Source of the DNA: Tritrichomonas musculus
Taxonomy: Eukaryota; Parabasalia; Tritrichomonadida; Tritrichomonadidae
Assembly: GCA_039105265.1 (NCBI GenBank)
Contig: JAPFFF010000011.1
Location: 5,394,001 to 5,458,000, forward strand
DNA length: 64,000 nt
Direction of reading: 5' to 3'
Shown here: positions 8,261 to 19,705 of the stretch, piece by piece
How positions within the stretch are numbered: the first letter of the stretch is position 1
Layout of the letters: each line of letters begins with the position of its first letter
The notes under the pieces: model-generated
Seen by the model: only the letters and a program-made list of their open reading frames with translations
The model's database searches: none
What the model was told of the DNA's origin: nothing
Made by a program: the position numbers and the translations under genes

Positions 8261-11200
8261 TCGAGTCATATCAATCGAGTTCAGCAACGTAATCAGTATA
8301 AAAATAGTATTCGCGACAACGCATTAGAGGAGAGGCTTATATTAAACATCCCCATCAACTTATATCAATCCAAAACTGATGAGAGAATTCAATATGAGAA
8401 ACGAATCAAGGATGTTGTCAATAAACGCAATTTTCAAAAGTATATGACCGAATATATGTTATACGTGAATAGGAGGATATCATTTGATGTGTTGATAGGA
8501 GATGATGAAGACAAACGTTTAGCATTTTGTGAGGCGTTGAGAAAATGTTATAGTTTGAAAGGTGATGAGAGACCTGTTGTCAAAGCTCACTCACTCGATG
8601 GTACCTATAAATATTTCACCTTGAGTGATAAATGGATGATTGATAACACGATTGGTCATATCGCAGGCACCGTTGATTTGATCGAAGATGCTAGTGATGT
8701 AAATCCCAACTACAACAGCACATTTATACCCGTTCGATACGAAGCATTATTTGTAACTAAAAGTAAGTTCACAAAGACCACCTCATTTTCGATTCAAAAA
8801 TTAGACCCTGATACGAATACAGTTTATAATGAAGAGATTGAGATTGATGAAGATTTTAGAAACATGTATGATGGCGGATTTTTCCCATATATCAATTTGA
8901 GCAATATCGATTTGACAGATTACCATATATTTAGTTCCATAGACAAAAATAATTATAAGGACAACTGCTTCGTATATGCATGTATTCAATCAGGTGTATT
9001 TGAGATAGATGAAATAAATCATTTGAGGAATTATATTAGGACTAAGCGAGTTCCTTGTAATCGTATTATCAGTGTTGCCAAGGAATTCAAATGCCACTTC
9101 ATTATACGACGTATCGATGAATCCAAAGATACTCGCCACCAATATAATGTTAGAATTGATACGCGAAAGAAACCATGGGCAAAGGATTACGTGAGAACTC
9201 TCGACCTACTCCTATATAAGAATCACTACATGATTAATAAAAATATCATGGCGACAACATATTATTTGGAACATAGAGATGAGCTCGATGAAAAATTTGC
9301 TCATATTCCCATTGATAGGAGAGTTCTAATCAAGGGTGTTAATAAAGATACCCCTCTATATAAAAATGAAGGTACCACTCCAATGATTATTCTACGTAAG
9401 ATGTTTGATTTAAACTTATTTAGAGAGATTAAGAATTGCGAATTAAATATATTAGCAACGACCGAATTCAATAATAATCTCAATGACTATATCGATTTAA
9501 ATTATGATGTGGAGCTATGTTGCAAACCTATCAAAACAGATACTAATTACGGTAAGCAATGGAGTAGGATTTATTATAGCGATTACGAAACCAACTCAAC
9601 GGTGTCTCCTCATGTTCCATATCTAAATTGTACAGCTTGGAGAGATGGTGCATATATTCACAGTATATCTTTCACAGGAGATAATATTAATGAACAGCTA
9701 TTAGATTATTTGAAGGATCAATCGTTAACATACTTTCACAATCTAAAATATGATGCATGCTTCTTCATGAACACATATGGTTGGCGGCCCAAGATACTTG
9801 AGCGAGCAGGTACTATATTACAAATCATCATGAACAAATATATCGATAACAAGATTGTGAAAACGTTAACGTTCCGCAACAGCTATTCTCTAATTAATAA
9901 GCCCTTGAGGAAATTCGCGAGCATGTTCAACTTAGATGTCCACAAGGAGATCATGGCCTATAAGTTATATACGGAACATAATATTAAACGTTGTATCGTG
10001 CCAGCGTTAGAATTCCAAATACAATATTATGATGAGACAAAAGATGAGAAATCTTTGCATGAGATTGCACGAGATTTTAAACAGTTGATTGAAAATGCGA
10101 AAATAGCTAATGCCTATGACTCATTAAATATAGATATTATGAAATATGCGAAATATTATTGCAAGAAGGATTGCATAGTTTTGATGAAGGGCTTGGAGAA
10201 ATTTAATGAAGACCTCATGAAAATATTTCATGAAACCAAGATTAATATGTTAAACATTCATAACTATATATCTATCTCAGCTATTGGATACGATTTCGCT
10301 AAAAGATATGGATGCTTTAATGGATGCTATGAGTTGAGTGGTAAGCCCCAGAATTTTATCCTGAGATGTGTTAGCGGAGGCAGGACAATGACTGCGAATA
10401 ATGATAAGCAATACATAGAGGGGCGCATCCAAGACTTCGATGCCGTGTCTTTATATCCATCTGCGATGAGAATTATGAATGGGGTACCCAAGGGCAAGCC
10501 TAAGATCATCCCCGCAAATGTTTCGAAGGAAGAGCTGTTGAGATATGACACGTTTTTTGCAGAAATCAATATTACAAAAATTAAATGTAAGAGTGATATT
10601 GATTACAAATTTGGGCAGTTATTCCATCGGGATGATAATGGTAGCAAGATATTTGATAACAATCCAGTCACCCATTTCTATATCGATAAGATAGCATTCA
10701 TGGATTTAATGGAGTTTTATGATTTCGATTATGAGTTCATTCGCGGATACTATTTCAATGAAGGTTTCAATACAACTATTAATAAGTTCATCGATAAATT
10801 ATTTAGACTTAGATTGAGATACCAACGAGCATGTAATCCGTTGGAGCAAACTATTAAGCTGCTCCTCAATAGTATATATGGTAAGTCTATTTTGAAAGCT
10901 ATTCCAATCGAGACTAAATCCGTCCCCAAGGAGAAGATATATAACTATATCTGGAGGAATTATAATTATATAAGTGAGATTACAGAAACCGATAATATTA
11001 ACAACGTTTATGTTAAGAAGATGAAGCCTATATATAATCACTTCAACCTACCACAATTTGGGGCATCAGTTCTCTCATGGAGTAAGCATATTATGAATAG
11101 AGTTATGAATACGGCTGAGCAACACGGCATCAATATATATTATCAAGATACTGATAGCATGCATATTATGGAAGATGATGTTGAACGCATCGCAAAAATA

Positions 11201-11575
11201 TATAATTCAAAATATGGGAGACAATTGATTGGTAAGCAGATGTGTCAGTTTCATATTGATTTCGACAGATTTGATGGTGCTGTTGGCGAAGTCCATTCAC
11301 GTAAACTGATTGCGCTTGGTAAGAAATCATATCTAGATATCCTGGTCGATGAGAATGGCAACGAAGGATATCATATTAGAATGAAAGGTGTTCCTAAACA
11401 ATGTATTCTCAATTATTGTAAGCATCATAATATTAGTGTTGAAGAATTATATGAGCTCATGTATAATGGTGAGGAGATTACATTTAACCTACTCGATGGT
11501 GCCAATTGTTTTCGCAAAAATAAATTGTATCAGCAAATCAATCTCCCTCAATTTAATAGGACGATGAAGTTTTAA
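8261..11575 (+). pseudogene. Protein-primed B-family DNA polymerase, 5' end cut off by insertion
   Basis: The reading frame is open from the join at 8260; the first ATG is 8444, leaving 1043 codons. Counting from it: exonuclease Exo I YYSDYET (D380), Exo II FHNLKYDACFF, palm motif A DFDAVSLYPSAM (D666), motif B KLLLNSIYGKS, motif C YQDTDSMH (D902, D904), then a KxY motif KKSYLD. These are the diagnostic motifs of Maverick, adenovirus and phi29-type polymerases that start synthesis on a protein primer. There is no HNH insert, unlike the polymerases at 35774 and 55190. Family-A DNA abuts the frame, so the N-terminal region is missing and the gene is probably dead, although the catalytic part is intact. 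It converges on the fibre gene, 18 bp away. Confidence 0.88.
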
Positions 11576-11593
11576 TATTTTTGATTGGCTAAC

Positions 11594-14500
11594 TTATTGA
11601 GTGGTGAATAAACCATTTTCTAATGATGCTAATCTTGATTCAAAAGATTCTATGGTTGCTTTCAAATTTGTGTTCTCAGTTACCAAATTTTCTATCCTTG
11701 TCTTCAGTTCATCATAATCACTTTTTAATGCGTAATAAACTGGTTCTGGGATATCTGTTTTCAAAGCAAAAGTGTTCGACACATATCTTGCTGAATAAGC
11801 GTTTTTGTCTGTTGGTTCGATATTTTTGGTTATTGAACATGATAAAATTTCAGGTGTTTCACCACTTCCTGGATTGATTAATTCATGGGAGTGATACAGT
11901 ATCCAAAGACCAGAATTACTTCCTTCAATGCGCATTATCTGAGAGGGTTGTTCGTCATCATCGTCATTGTACGAATAATCTACGTGAACATAATGAGCCG
12001 TATAGAAATTGTTTGATGAGACAATATCCAACCCATATTGCTCAATCAGTTCATGATATGTGTCGTAATCCAAATCAGGAATTGTATTATTGACGATTTT
12101 GAATTGAATAGTTGTTTGCCCCTCAATAATCTCAGGAATAATGCTTTTCAGAGCATAATTGGTTAAATCAACAGGTTCAGGTATATCTTTCTTTAATGCA
12201 TACTCCTTTAGTACATCATTGACCTCATCAACCGTGGGGTATTCATTTATGATTGTAGCTAGTGAAGCATCATTAGATTTGGTCTGTTCATGGATAGCAT
12301 CAATTTTATTATGAAGAGCATTAATGTCACAGGTATATGCTAAATCATTTGGTGTAAATGACATCCTCCTAACACAAGTATTCTCCTTAATAGTGATAGT
12401 GTTGACTTTAACATTTTGGGGATTAGGTATGATTATAGTCTTATCATTGAGAGTGCATGTTGGGAAGTAATCGCAACCTTCATATTGACTAACACTACCA
12501 TTCTCTATAGTAATTGTAACAATATATTCCTCATAGTCTATATCATTGAATTCGCTAATAAACATTAACATCAGCCTAACTTTGATAGTTCCATTTGTAA
12601 TCACATCTTCAGCTTCAAGATGAACATCCTTATTGACTAGCTTACCAACAATATCAATAGTGTCATCTCTAACTAAATTATTTTTGGAAATATAGATATC
12701 ATCAAGTAGGGTTGTATTAAATTCAACCTCATTTATTTTTTCAGCTAATAGTCTAAAAGCTGGTTTCAATGACTCCCTGAAGTGGTTGCATAAATCGATA
12801 GCATCTCTATAGGTTGTAATGGTTGTTGAGGGGTTGTTAACATCATCAGTATATTCGACAGCAACTTTATCTGCATCGCACCAATTTATGATTGGAGTTA
12901 AATCAGTTGTAGTTGACCTTGCTATTTTTAATGGAGGTAGGTTGCTTCCATCACCTAGATGATATAAAGCTTGCTCACCTTGGGATATACCTTCAATAGT
13001 TGAATCTATACCAGCTTTAGTGATTGTGAACCCTGTTCGAAACAACGTCAATCCAACATTGGCTATGCTACCAGCCGTGCCGATGACTCCAAATGCCAGG
13101 GCTACATTTGATACGATTCGAACCTGGTCGATATCATCTTGCAAGTGTTGAGTAATTCTTTTAGTCTCACCCATTTCTGCATTTAATGTATCCACTCTAC
13201 TGGTCAAATCTTTAACATCATAACTAACTACATCAAAGTTGTTAGTGAGTACATTCAAATCACTCCTCATGGTAGTAATATTATCAGCCGTAATGACCTT
13301 AGATGATGTTATATTGTAATCAGTATATAAGGTTGTCGCGGCATCTGGTCTCGGGAGTACTTCATAATATTGTTGGTCGATTATATATTTGAATGCGTTA
13401 GTTGATGGGTCCCAATTCACTTCATCAATGGGGTCAGTGAAATCTTTCTTCAAATATAGTTCAATATTTTTGGTATCTGTATTAATTTTAGTAGTAGAAT
13501 ATTCATAGCTAATCTTCTCAATCGTATCTAGGATTGGGATGACATCAACATATACCTTGCCATTCTTTTGAGCATGGAACCCATCTGGTTTGAATGATAA
13601 CCTAGTGCCAGTAATCGAATCCCCCAAATATATATCCAAATATATCTTATCAATCAGGTCGGTTCGAATTCCCTCGGTGTTATCCATTGATAAATATAAA
13701 ATGATGGTACCATAATACCCTGGATGTAACGAGTTCGATAGACCATCTGTTAAATGGTTCTCGTAAGCATATGTCATATTCCATTCACTACCATCTCTAA
13801 TAGTACCATCATTCATTTGAATTTTGAATACATGTTTATAGTTTTTCAATAGCGAATGCATCAAACCATTCCCTTCATTTGTAATTATCGACTCGTGCAA
13901 ATCTGTTTGCTTAATAGTTATCCAGCAACCGTAGCAATCGTTAGTTTTCTTACTGGGTCGAAGATTCCATTTGGTGATAACTTTAGAATTGAGTCTACCT
14001 TGGATATTATTACCTGTCCAATAGCCTTTATTGGAATGGGTCTCATCAGCACACCATTTCAATGACCAATGGTTACCAAAACAATGTTCTGTAAACTTGA
14101 ATTCGAGTTGGTCTGGTATAGTATAATCATCAGGCACCTCAAATATAATTTTGTAGTAATCCTCATCCTGAATAATGTAATCCTGAATAATGGATGGCTT
14201 ATAGAAGTAGTGGACATCACTTTTATGAAGCTTCAACGCATTATCAGCAATTATGGTTTTACATTTAATAGGCTTATCCGTTTTCAATAGAGTTGGTGTG
14301 TATTCATTCATAATTGATAACTCTCCATTGAGGAATAGCTTATATGGATGAAATGGTAACTTTTTATCAAATGCTATATAAAACTTACCATCGAGGTCAT
14401 TTTGGTCAGCAGGTCCAATGGATCTTGTTGCGATTAAAGAACTATCATTGATAATACAGAAATTTTGATACGAATCAAATTTGATTACTGGACACAGTAT

Positions 14501-16402
14501 CTTATTATTTTTGGATACAATATAGAACTCTTTAATATATCTGCCTTTGCTATCATATATAACATTCTTTCGTAACACAATTTTGAAAATTGGTCTATTG
14601 TAGCTGAGGAAGGCTTGTTTTTGTTCATCAGGAACATTAATAACTAATAGGTTACATTCGATATTATTAATGGTATTTGTTAATGAAGATACATCCTTGT
14701 TTGTAATTATGAATTCATCGATACCTGCCTCACTGGCAAAATTTGAATCGCCTGCGGGTATCTCATCCAATCTATCCATGACATAATTATGAGCCTCACA
14801 TAAATTATTCACCAAATCAATCGTATCAACAAATACTGATGCTACATCCAATAATGGGTTATCATCCGTTAGTATATCAATCTCATCACTAAGGGGTGTT
14901 GGTTTAGCTTTCTTCTTGAGGCGAGCTGCTATAGCTGCATGCTCTCTCTTCATCTCTTCAAATTTCAATTTATGCTCCATGGGACTAAGCTTCTTATAGG
15001 TCTTCTCCTCATTGAATATTATTTTGATTCCATATATAATCAGTAATAATGTCAATTGAAACGTGCCTGCACATATTAGAAAATTATCAGGTTCTTGGAG
15101 CCATTTAGTGAAACTACCAAAGTTATCAAATACTTTATGTACTGTAGATGAATCAATTGTTGGTAGTGCATCAACAACCCTATCCTTAAATGTGATTAGG
15201 TAGCGAACCAGTTTACCAGATGTATCTACTGTATAATGCCAGATGTATCCTGAATTAAAATATAATGATTCCATCAATGATGTGGCTGTATTGTATGTTA
15301 TCTTACTCATAGATGATACCCCTGAGAGTGTGTATGATAATAGCTTACCAGTTATAGAGAATGTACTTTTCAATAGAAGTAGCATAAAACTTGATGTCTT
15401 GACCACTACATTGATAACTTTATCCATGTTATCGTGACTGATAGGTGACTTGTTTTCAATCAGTGTATCCACATCTTCGATATCATACTCCTTATTATCA
15501 TCTGGGTTCACGATGACATCATATTTGGTTGGCTCGACTGGGAGGTCATCACCTGATGGAGCTTTTTGACACTTCACTTTGCGTATCTCATATCTATCAT
15601 TTATTTTTAGGACAACGAGGTACTCCATATTCTCAAGTGTATTCAAGAGATTTGTTATATCACTATTGGAAGCAGTTGATATATCATTTTGAAGACCATT
15701 CAATATTTGTAATAGGTTTGCATTATTGGTATTGAGACTGGTGAATAGATTGGCATATGTTTTGATATTATTTGTTGCATTGAGATTATTTGATAATGAG
15801 GAGCCAAATAGATTCAGTTGACCATTAGGATATATATCTGTATTCTCAAATCCGGATTTCTTCACAAACCCATTCATGTTAGATAATAATGATTGAATCG
15901 AAGTATTGGATGAGTTGTATGTTTTGATGACATCATTTATACTTGACGGATTGTGTGGTTGAATTATGTTGTTGTTATCGATATAATTCATTTGACTCAA
16001 TGATATATCTGTGTTCGCCAAATCACTCAAATCGACCCCATCTATATTTAGGTCATGTATATATTTGGTTAGATTATTAAAATTGGTTCTCAATAATTCC
16101 ATCAGTTTATTATAAGTGGTACAATATTGTGTATTTGTAGCACCATCAGCGAAGACAGGTAAGCTTTGCCCACCAGTAATAGTTAGATCTTTAAATGAAT
16201 CAATTTTAAAGTCCTTTCCTAATGCCATTTGGTCAACTTCAGCTTTGCTATATATATTATTGAATGCGACTGGTTCACCATCCTCTCGTGTGAAACTGAA
16301 TTGTTCGTTACCTTCATCATCTTCAGCTACTTCTATCGACAAACCTTTATCCTTTAACTTGGTTGCTTCATTACAACGAAAAGCATATGGTACAATAGAC
16401 AT
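11594..16402 (-). CDS. Giant fibre-like structural protein, 1602 aa
   Basis: Starts MSIVPYAFRCNEATKLK. Features: many Asn/Thr/Ser-rich segments, one strong membrane-like helix at about 442-463 (GTFQLTLLLIIYGIKIIF) followed by a Lys-rich helical stretch, a second hydrophobic stretch near 1097-1120, and near the C-terminus repeated YALKxxIPEPV segments, typical of trimeric phage and giant-virus fibres. A leucine-zipper-like coiled coil ends the protein (about 1560-1595). The part from about residue 687 on is homologous to the broken fibre gene in the nested element at 38867-42426. A surface or attachment fibre is inferred from composition and repeat style; no enzyme motif is seen. Confidence 0.62.
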   Translation of the reverse strand: MSIVPYAFRCNEATKLKDKGLSIEVAEDDEGNEQFSFTREDGEPVAFNNIYSKAEVDQMALGKDFKIDSFKDLTITGGQSLPVFADGATNTQYCTTYNKLMELLRTNFNNLTKYIHDLNIDGVDLSDLANTDISLSQMNYIDNNNIIQPHNPSSINDVIKTYNSSNTSIQSLLSNMNGFVKKSGFENTDIYPNGQLNLFGSSLSNNLNATNNIKTYANLFTSLNTNNANLLQILNGLQNDISTASNSDITNLLNTLENMEYLVVLKINDRYEIRKVKCQKAPSGDDLPVEPTKYDVIVNPDDNKEYDIEDVDTLIENKSPISHDNMDKVINVVVKTSSFMLLLLKSTFSITGKLLSYTLSGVSSMSKITYNTATSLMESLYFNSGYIWHYTVDTSGKLVRYLITFKDRVVDALPTIDSSTVHKVFDNFGSFTKWLQEPDNFLICAGTFQLTLLLIIYGIKIIFNEEKTYKKLSPMEHKLKFEEMKREHAAIAARLKKKAKPTPLSDEIDILTDDNPLLDVASVFVDTIDLVNNLCEAHNYVMDRLDEIPAGDSNFASEAGIDEFIITNKDVSSLTNTINNIECNLLVINVPDEQKQAFLSYNRPIFKIVLRKNVIYDSKGRYIKEFYIVSKNNKILCPVIKFDSYQNFCIINDSSLIATRSIGPADQNDLDGKFYIAFDKKLPFHPYKLFLNGELSIMNEYTPTLLKTDKPIKCKTIIADNALKLHKSDVHYFYKPSIIQDYIIQDEDYYKIIFEVPDDYTIPDQLEFKFTEHCFGNHWSLKWCADETHSNKGYWTGNNIQGRLNSKVITKWNLRPSKKTNDCYGCWITIKQTDLHESIITNEGNGLMHSLLKNYKHVFKIQMNDGTIRDGSEWNMTYAYENHLTDGLSNSLHPGYYGTIILYLSMDNTEGIRTDLIDKIYLDIYLGDSITGTRLSFKPDGFHAQKNGKVYVDVIPILDTIEKISYEYSTTKINTDTKNIELYLKKDFTDPIDEVNWDPSTNAFKYIIDQQYYEVLPRPDAATTLYTDYNITSSKVITADNITTMRSDLNVLTNNFDVVSYDVKDLTSRVDTLNAEMGETKRITQHLQDDIDQVRIVSNVALAFGVIGTAGSIANVGLTLFRTGFTITKAGIDSTIEGISQGEQALYHLGDGSNLPPLKIARSTTTDLTPIINWCDADKVAVEYTDDVNNPSTTITTYRDAIDLCNHFRESLKPAFRLLAEKINEVEFNTTLLDDIYISKNNLVRDDTIDIVGKLVNKDVHLEAEDVITNGTIKVRLMLMFISEFNDIDYEEYIVTITIENGSVSQYEGCDYFPTCTLNDKTIIIPNPQNVKVNTITIKENTCVRRMSFTPNDLAYTCDINALHNKIDAIHEQTKSNDASLATIINEYPTVDEVNDVLKEYALKKDIPEPVDLTNYALKSIIPEIIEGQTTIQFKIVNNTIPDLDYDTYHELIEQYGLDIVSSNNFYTAHYVHVDYSYNDDDDEQPSQIMRIEGSNSGLWILYHSHELINPGSGETPEILSCSITKNIEPTDKNAYSARYVSNTFALKTDIPEPVYYALKSDYDELKTRIENLVTENTNLKATIESFESRLASLENGLFTTQ

Positions 16403-16418
16403 TTTAACAGATAGTAAA

Positions 16419-17165
16419 ATGTTGTGTTCAGTTAATAGTAATGCAACAGATTATAGTCTGGTGAAGCTAAATGTAGACATACCTTGGAAATGTGATTATG
16501 TGAAGTATTATGTTTCATCAATCAATACAAAGGGGAATATATTGATAGTAACTAAGGATGACTATTTGGTGTTTTCATATGAGGACGGAAATAATGAACG
16601 TTCGCTGATGATAGAATTTAAAGACACATATTATTACTCAATGCTTGGATTGGTTAAATACTTGAATAGTTGTCAAAACATAATTGTGTTCAAAAATATT
16701 GATGGTAGGACAATGAGTTTATCGAGTCAGCATAAAGTATCGTTCATTAGAGGTTCTCATAGAGCTAAACTGATAACAGGATTATATAATGTAAAGAATG
16801 AAGTTGTTATACCTGCCAACAATGAGACAGTTGTACCTGATTTGCCAATATTGGATTATGCCAATAGATTATATCTCGTATCACTACAAGGTCAAGCTGT
16901 ACATAGTATTATAGGAGAACATGAATATACACCATCCGTGATTGCAACTGTTGATACTGTTATAGAACCACAGGCACCTATTATAATTGATTACGATTCA
17001 TCTAAACCAATCAAAATTAAAACATTTACCGATTCACTAAAACACATCGAAATGAGGCTAGTAGATTTCATGTACCAACCTGTCATATTAAAGTCTCCAT
17101 TATTTGTCAACATTAAAATTAAACCTGCAGGGACAACTAATATTGACGCACCAACAAATCATTAA
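16419..17165 (+). CDS. Hypothetical 248-aa beta-rich protein, possible minor capsid protein
   Basis: Start chosen at the ATG of MLCSVNSNATDYSLVK, 16 bp from the divergent fibre start at 16402; upstream in-frame codons would lie inside that gene. Mostly beta-type sequence without membrane segments. The C-terminal pattern HIEMRLVDFMYQPVILKSP followed by alternating hydrophobics resembles a strand-rich end also seen at 53540 (FKIWFTDLYGNEIKPDA). Such ends occur in jelly-roll minor capsid or penton proteins, but this is a weak structural impression. It shares an intergenic promoter region with the fibre gene. Confidence 0.45.
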   Translation: MLCSVNSNATDYSLVKLNVDIPWKCDYVKYYVSSINTKGNILIVTKDDYLVFSYEDGNNERSLMIEFKDTYYYSMLGLVKYLNSCQNIIVFKNIDGRTMSLSSQHKVSFIRGSHRAKLITGLYNVKNEVVIPANNETVVPDLPILDYANRLYLVSLQGQAVHSIIGEHEYTPSVIATVDTVIEPQAPIIIDYDSSKPIKIKTFTDSLKHIEMRLVDFMYQPVILKSPLFVNIKIKPAGTTNIDAPTNH

Positions 17166-17209
17166 GCTTTGATTCAATTAAAGATTTATTTTTGAGTAGG
17201 TATCGGGTG

Positions 17210-17515
17210 TACATGAAGTGGATGTATGTGATGAGATATGGGAGATGATTACATGGGTTGCTGCAGGAGGTTGCATGAGATGGGTTGCATTAGTGTATGT
17301 ATGAGATGTGTTGCATAAGATGGGTTGCATGAATGGATGTATGAGATGATTGCATAAGTGGATGTATGAGATGGGTTGCTTGAGATGGGTTTCATGAATG
17401 GATGTATGAGATGATTGCATAAGTGGATGTATGAGTGGATGTATGAGTGGATGTATGAGATGGGTTGCTTGAGATGGGTTTCATGAATGGATGTATGAGA
17501 TGGGTTGCTGTAGGA
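17210..17515. repeat. Minisatellite of GATGTATGAG / ATGGGTTGC units
   Basis: Irregular tandem array of about 10-bp words (GGATGTATGAG, ATGAGATGGGTTGC, GGGTTTCATGAATG). Several frames stay open across it by chance; none looks like a gene. The whole 17166-17538 gap holds only this array. Confidence 0.85.
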
Positions 17516-17538
17516 GTATGCTAGATAGGTTGGTATTA

Positions 17539-17802
17539 AGTAGTTATACATAGTGAAGGGGGGATAGATAACTAGTATAAGCAAATGGGGCTCTCCGTGT
17601 AGGGTGGCTGGGTGGGGGTTGCTTGGGGGCTGTTTGGAGATATGGTTTATTATAGCGAGGGAGCTTTTCAAAGCGAGGGAGCTATAATATAAAACATCTC
17701 CAAAGTACCTCAAATTATCGTCTCTTCAGGAAGCTTTCAAAGCCAGAGAGCCCCATTTGCTTATACTAGTTATCTATCCCCCCTTCACTATGTATAACTA
17801 CT
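17539..17802. repeat. 264-bp unit with 57-bp perfect inverted ends starting AGTAGT
   Basis: AGTAGTTATACATAGTGAAG... (57 bp from 17539) is the reverse complement of the bases ending at 17802. The inside carries an imperfect hairpin (about 17635-17702) and duplicated AGCGAGGGAGCT words. It is either a MITE-like mini element or a collapsed pair of terminal repeats. Flanks (GTATTA / ACAGTG) show no target duplication. Confidence 0.8.
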
Positions 17803-17813
17803 ACAGTGATTTA

Positions 17814-18320
17814 ATGGATAATGTATTTAACGCATTCAAAGCCATACCAGCCATCAATGACCTTCATTCATCAAAACCAGTGATTCCGGTCTTTGAAGAA
17901 ATAAAGAAAGAACGTACAGACAATGTTGAGATAAAGAAATTCATCAGAAAATGTAACTTTGAATTCATGGGTTATCATTGCAATCATTCAACAATAGATG
18001 AAAAGTGCGATAAGATATATAAAAACATTACTGATATCTATAAAAGCGCTGAGTACGGGGTTTATAAAAGATTTGTATCAAAATGTGTATCTATCATGAA
18101 ATGTATTTGCATTAACGATGATGCTGAGAGTTATGTTATGACTGAAGAAGATAAGGAAATGATGAGATGCGGATGTTATACACCGCCAGACACATATGAG
18201 GTTTGGATGCTACGAATCGACCCGTCATTGATTCAAGACGTCATTGATAACATTATTCAATTGAACGGAAAGATAGCTGAATGTAATTCAAAATCAGTTA
18301 AAAAAATGTTAAAAATGTGA
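17814..18320 (+). CDS. Hypothetical cysteine-rich protein, about 168 aa
   Basis: The frame is open from within the inverted-repeat unit (ATG at 17790). The ATG at 17814 (MDNVFNAFKAIP) is the first outside it, so the native N-terminus may have been replaced by repeat sequence. Eleven cysteines, including a cluster CVSIMKCIC and a later CGC, with CNHSTIDEKC before them, suggest disulfides or metal binding. No homologue in the window and no family recognised. Downstream is a broken copy of the family-B promoter region. Confidence 0.45.
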   Translation: MDNVFNAFKAIPAINDLHSSKPVIPVFEEIKKERTDNVEIKKFIRKCNFEFMGYHCNHSTIDEKCDKIYKNITDIYKSAEYGVYKRFVSKCVSIMKCICINDDAESYVMTEEDKEMMRCGCYTPPDTYEVWMLRIDPSLIQDVIDNIIQLNGKIAECNSKSVKKMLKM

Positions 18321-18444
18321 AGCCATTAAACGAAAGTATGAATATTGTGTTCGCGAGCTACAAGATATGAGAGATGATTTGAATTTTGAAAAAATGTTAA
18401 ATCAAAAAATAAAAAAATAATTAGAGTTTTTTTATTTCATTGAA

Positions 18445-18490
18445 ATGTCTGAGTTAAGAGAAATAATAAAACACATTGAAGAAATACTAT
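18445..18490 (+). pseudogene. 5' remnant of the family-B 135-aa gene
   Basis: The leader (about 18376-18444) and first 15 codons (MSELREIIKHIEEIL) match 19135-19245. The match stops abruptly at about 18490, where antisense polymerase sequence begins. This is half of an approximately 67-bp direct repeat bracketing the polymerase fragment and marks a rearrangement. Confidence 0.65.
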
Positions 18491-19106
18491 CGTTCGGGAA
18501 CTGATCAATGAAATGACTGCAAGCTTCTACTGCTTCATCAAAGTTCTCAGGTTCATTGATTATGAAATATGAGTCATGTTTTGAATGAACACCTTTATAG
18601 CTAAACTTTTTGAGATATTCAATTAATTCAGCATTTTCATTGTTAAATCTGATGTCTTCATATCGTTGAGGTTGTTTGTTTGTCTTTGGCGGTAATGGTC
18701 TTAATAATATATTATCAGATTTGATTAATTGAAGGGCTTTGTTTAGTGCATCATGAGCTATTTTAATGTTGTTCTCGATTTGTTTTTGTTTTAGTTGTTG
18801 TTCATCATCTTGTTCTTCTTCAAATTGTTCCTCTTCCTCCTCCTCTTCTTCTGGTTCTTCTGCTTCTTTCTTCATTCTTTTAACGAAATCTGATATTGAT
18901 ATGTCATTGATTCTATCACCTTCATGTTCTCTAAAACCGAATGAATTCAGATAGTTTTCTAAGATTGATTTGAAGTGTTTAACATCATAATCACTAGGTT
19001 TAGATGTTGATAAGCGAGGTTTTAATTGAAGTTCATTATTGATATACCTGATTTGTTCAATAACAAATGATTTGGTATCTTTTTGATAGTAATAACGAGA
19101 ACTCAT
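18491..19106 (-). pseudogene. N-terminal fragment of HNH-type B-family polymerase
   Basis: The first about 205 codons (starting MSSRYYYQKDTKSFVIEQI) are nearly identical to the polymerase at 35774-38810, including the Glu-rich tract and the FDEAVEACSHFID segment. Homology ends at the join near 18490; the remaining codons to a stop at 18432 come from antisense promoter sequence. No exonuclease or palm motif is left, so it cannot work. Confidence 0.85.
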
Positions 19107-19200
19107 TTATGATATAATTAAAAAATCAAATTATTTGAATTTTGAAAAAATGTTAAATCAAAAAATAAAAAAATAATTAGAGTTTTTTTATTTCATTGAA
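19107..19200. promoter_or_regulatory. Divergent promoter region, polymerase / 135-aa gene (family B)
   Basis: AT-rich 94-bp spacer between two start codons, with GTTAAATCAAAAAATAAAAAAATAATTAGAG. The second family-B copy has the 3560-bp nested element inserted exactly in this spacer, so 19107-19200 serves as the empty site. TTTTTTTATTTCATTGAA directly precedes the right-hand ATG. Confidence 0.55.
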
Positions 19201-19608
19201 ATGACAGAATTAAGAGAGATAATGAAGCATGTTGAAGAAATACATCATTTGTTAACACTATTAATTGCTAAATCAGATGATAATGAAGGTTCATTTGACA
19301 ATGACAATAATGATTCATCAGATGAAGAGAATCAAATAAAAGATGATAAACCAAAACGAGCTTTATTCAATTCATCAAAGTTCTTGAACGCTCATGACCG
19401 TGAATTAGTTATACAGTTCCTTGATGATGAACGAATGAAAGAAATAATGAAACTACCACAACATAAACAAGCATCATTTGCAAAACAATTGATTCAAAAG
19501 CATTTAAATATAAATATAACATCATACATGATTAACAGGATTCTCACATTCAAAAGGCAAAAGACGTATGACAATGATAATGACAATGATAATAAAAAGA
19601 GCTATTAA
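19201..19608 (+). CDS. 135-aa protein with conserved C-terminal 'NxSKxx...YM' domain
   Basis: A short N-terminal helix (MTELREIMKHVEEIHHLL) precedes an acidic, Asp/Asn-rich linker, then the domain from ALFNSSKFLNAHDRE to SYMINRILTF shared with 2074, 42471 and 60185. It is transcribed away from the polymerase. In families B and C this gene lies beside the polymerase, suggesting a link to replication, though the domain itself is unknown. Confidence 0.65.
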   Translation: MTELREIMKHVEEIHHLLTLLIAKSDDNEGSFDNDNNDSSDEENQIKDDKPKRALFNSSKFLNAHDRELVIQFLDDERMKEIMKLPQHKQASFAKQLIQKHLNINITSYMINRILTFKRQKTYDNDNDNDNKKSY

Positions 19609-19705
19609 AAGGGGTAATTTTAACCTTCAATTGAAATCAAATAAATGACTTATATTTTAGGTATCAGTCATCAAAAATCATTTTGAAGTTTTATTTTTGG
19701 TTTAA

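Noticed and set aside
17178-17713. Frames of 80-154 codons across the minisatellite
   Set aside because: Repeats stay open by period; the products are His/Ser/Thr-rich repeats with no family similarity.
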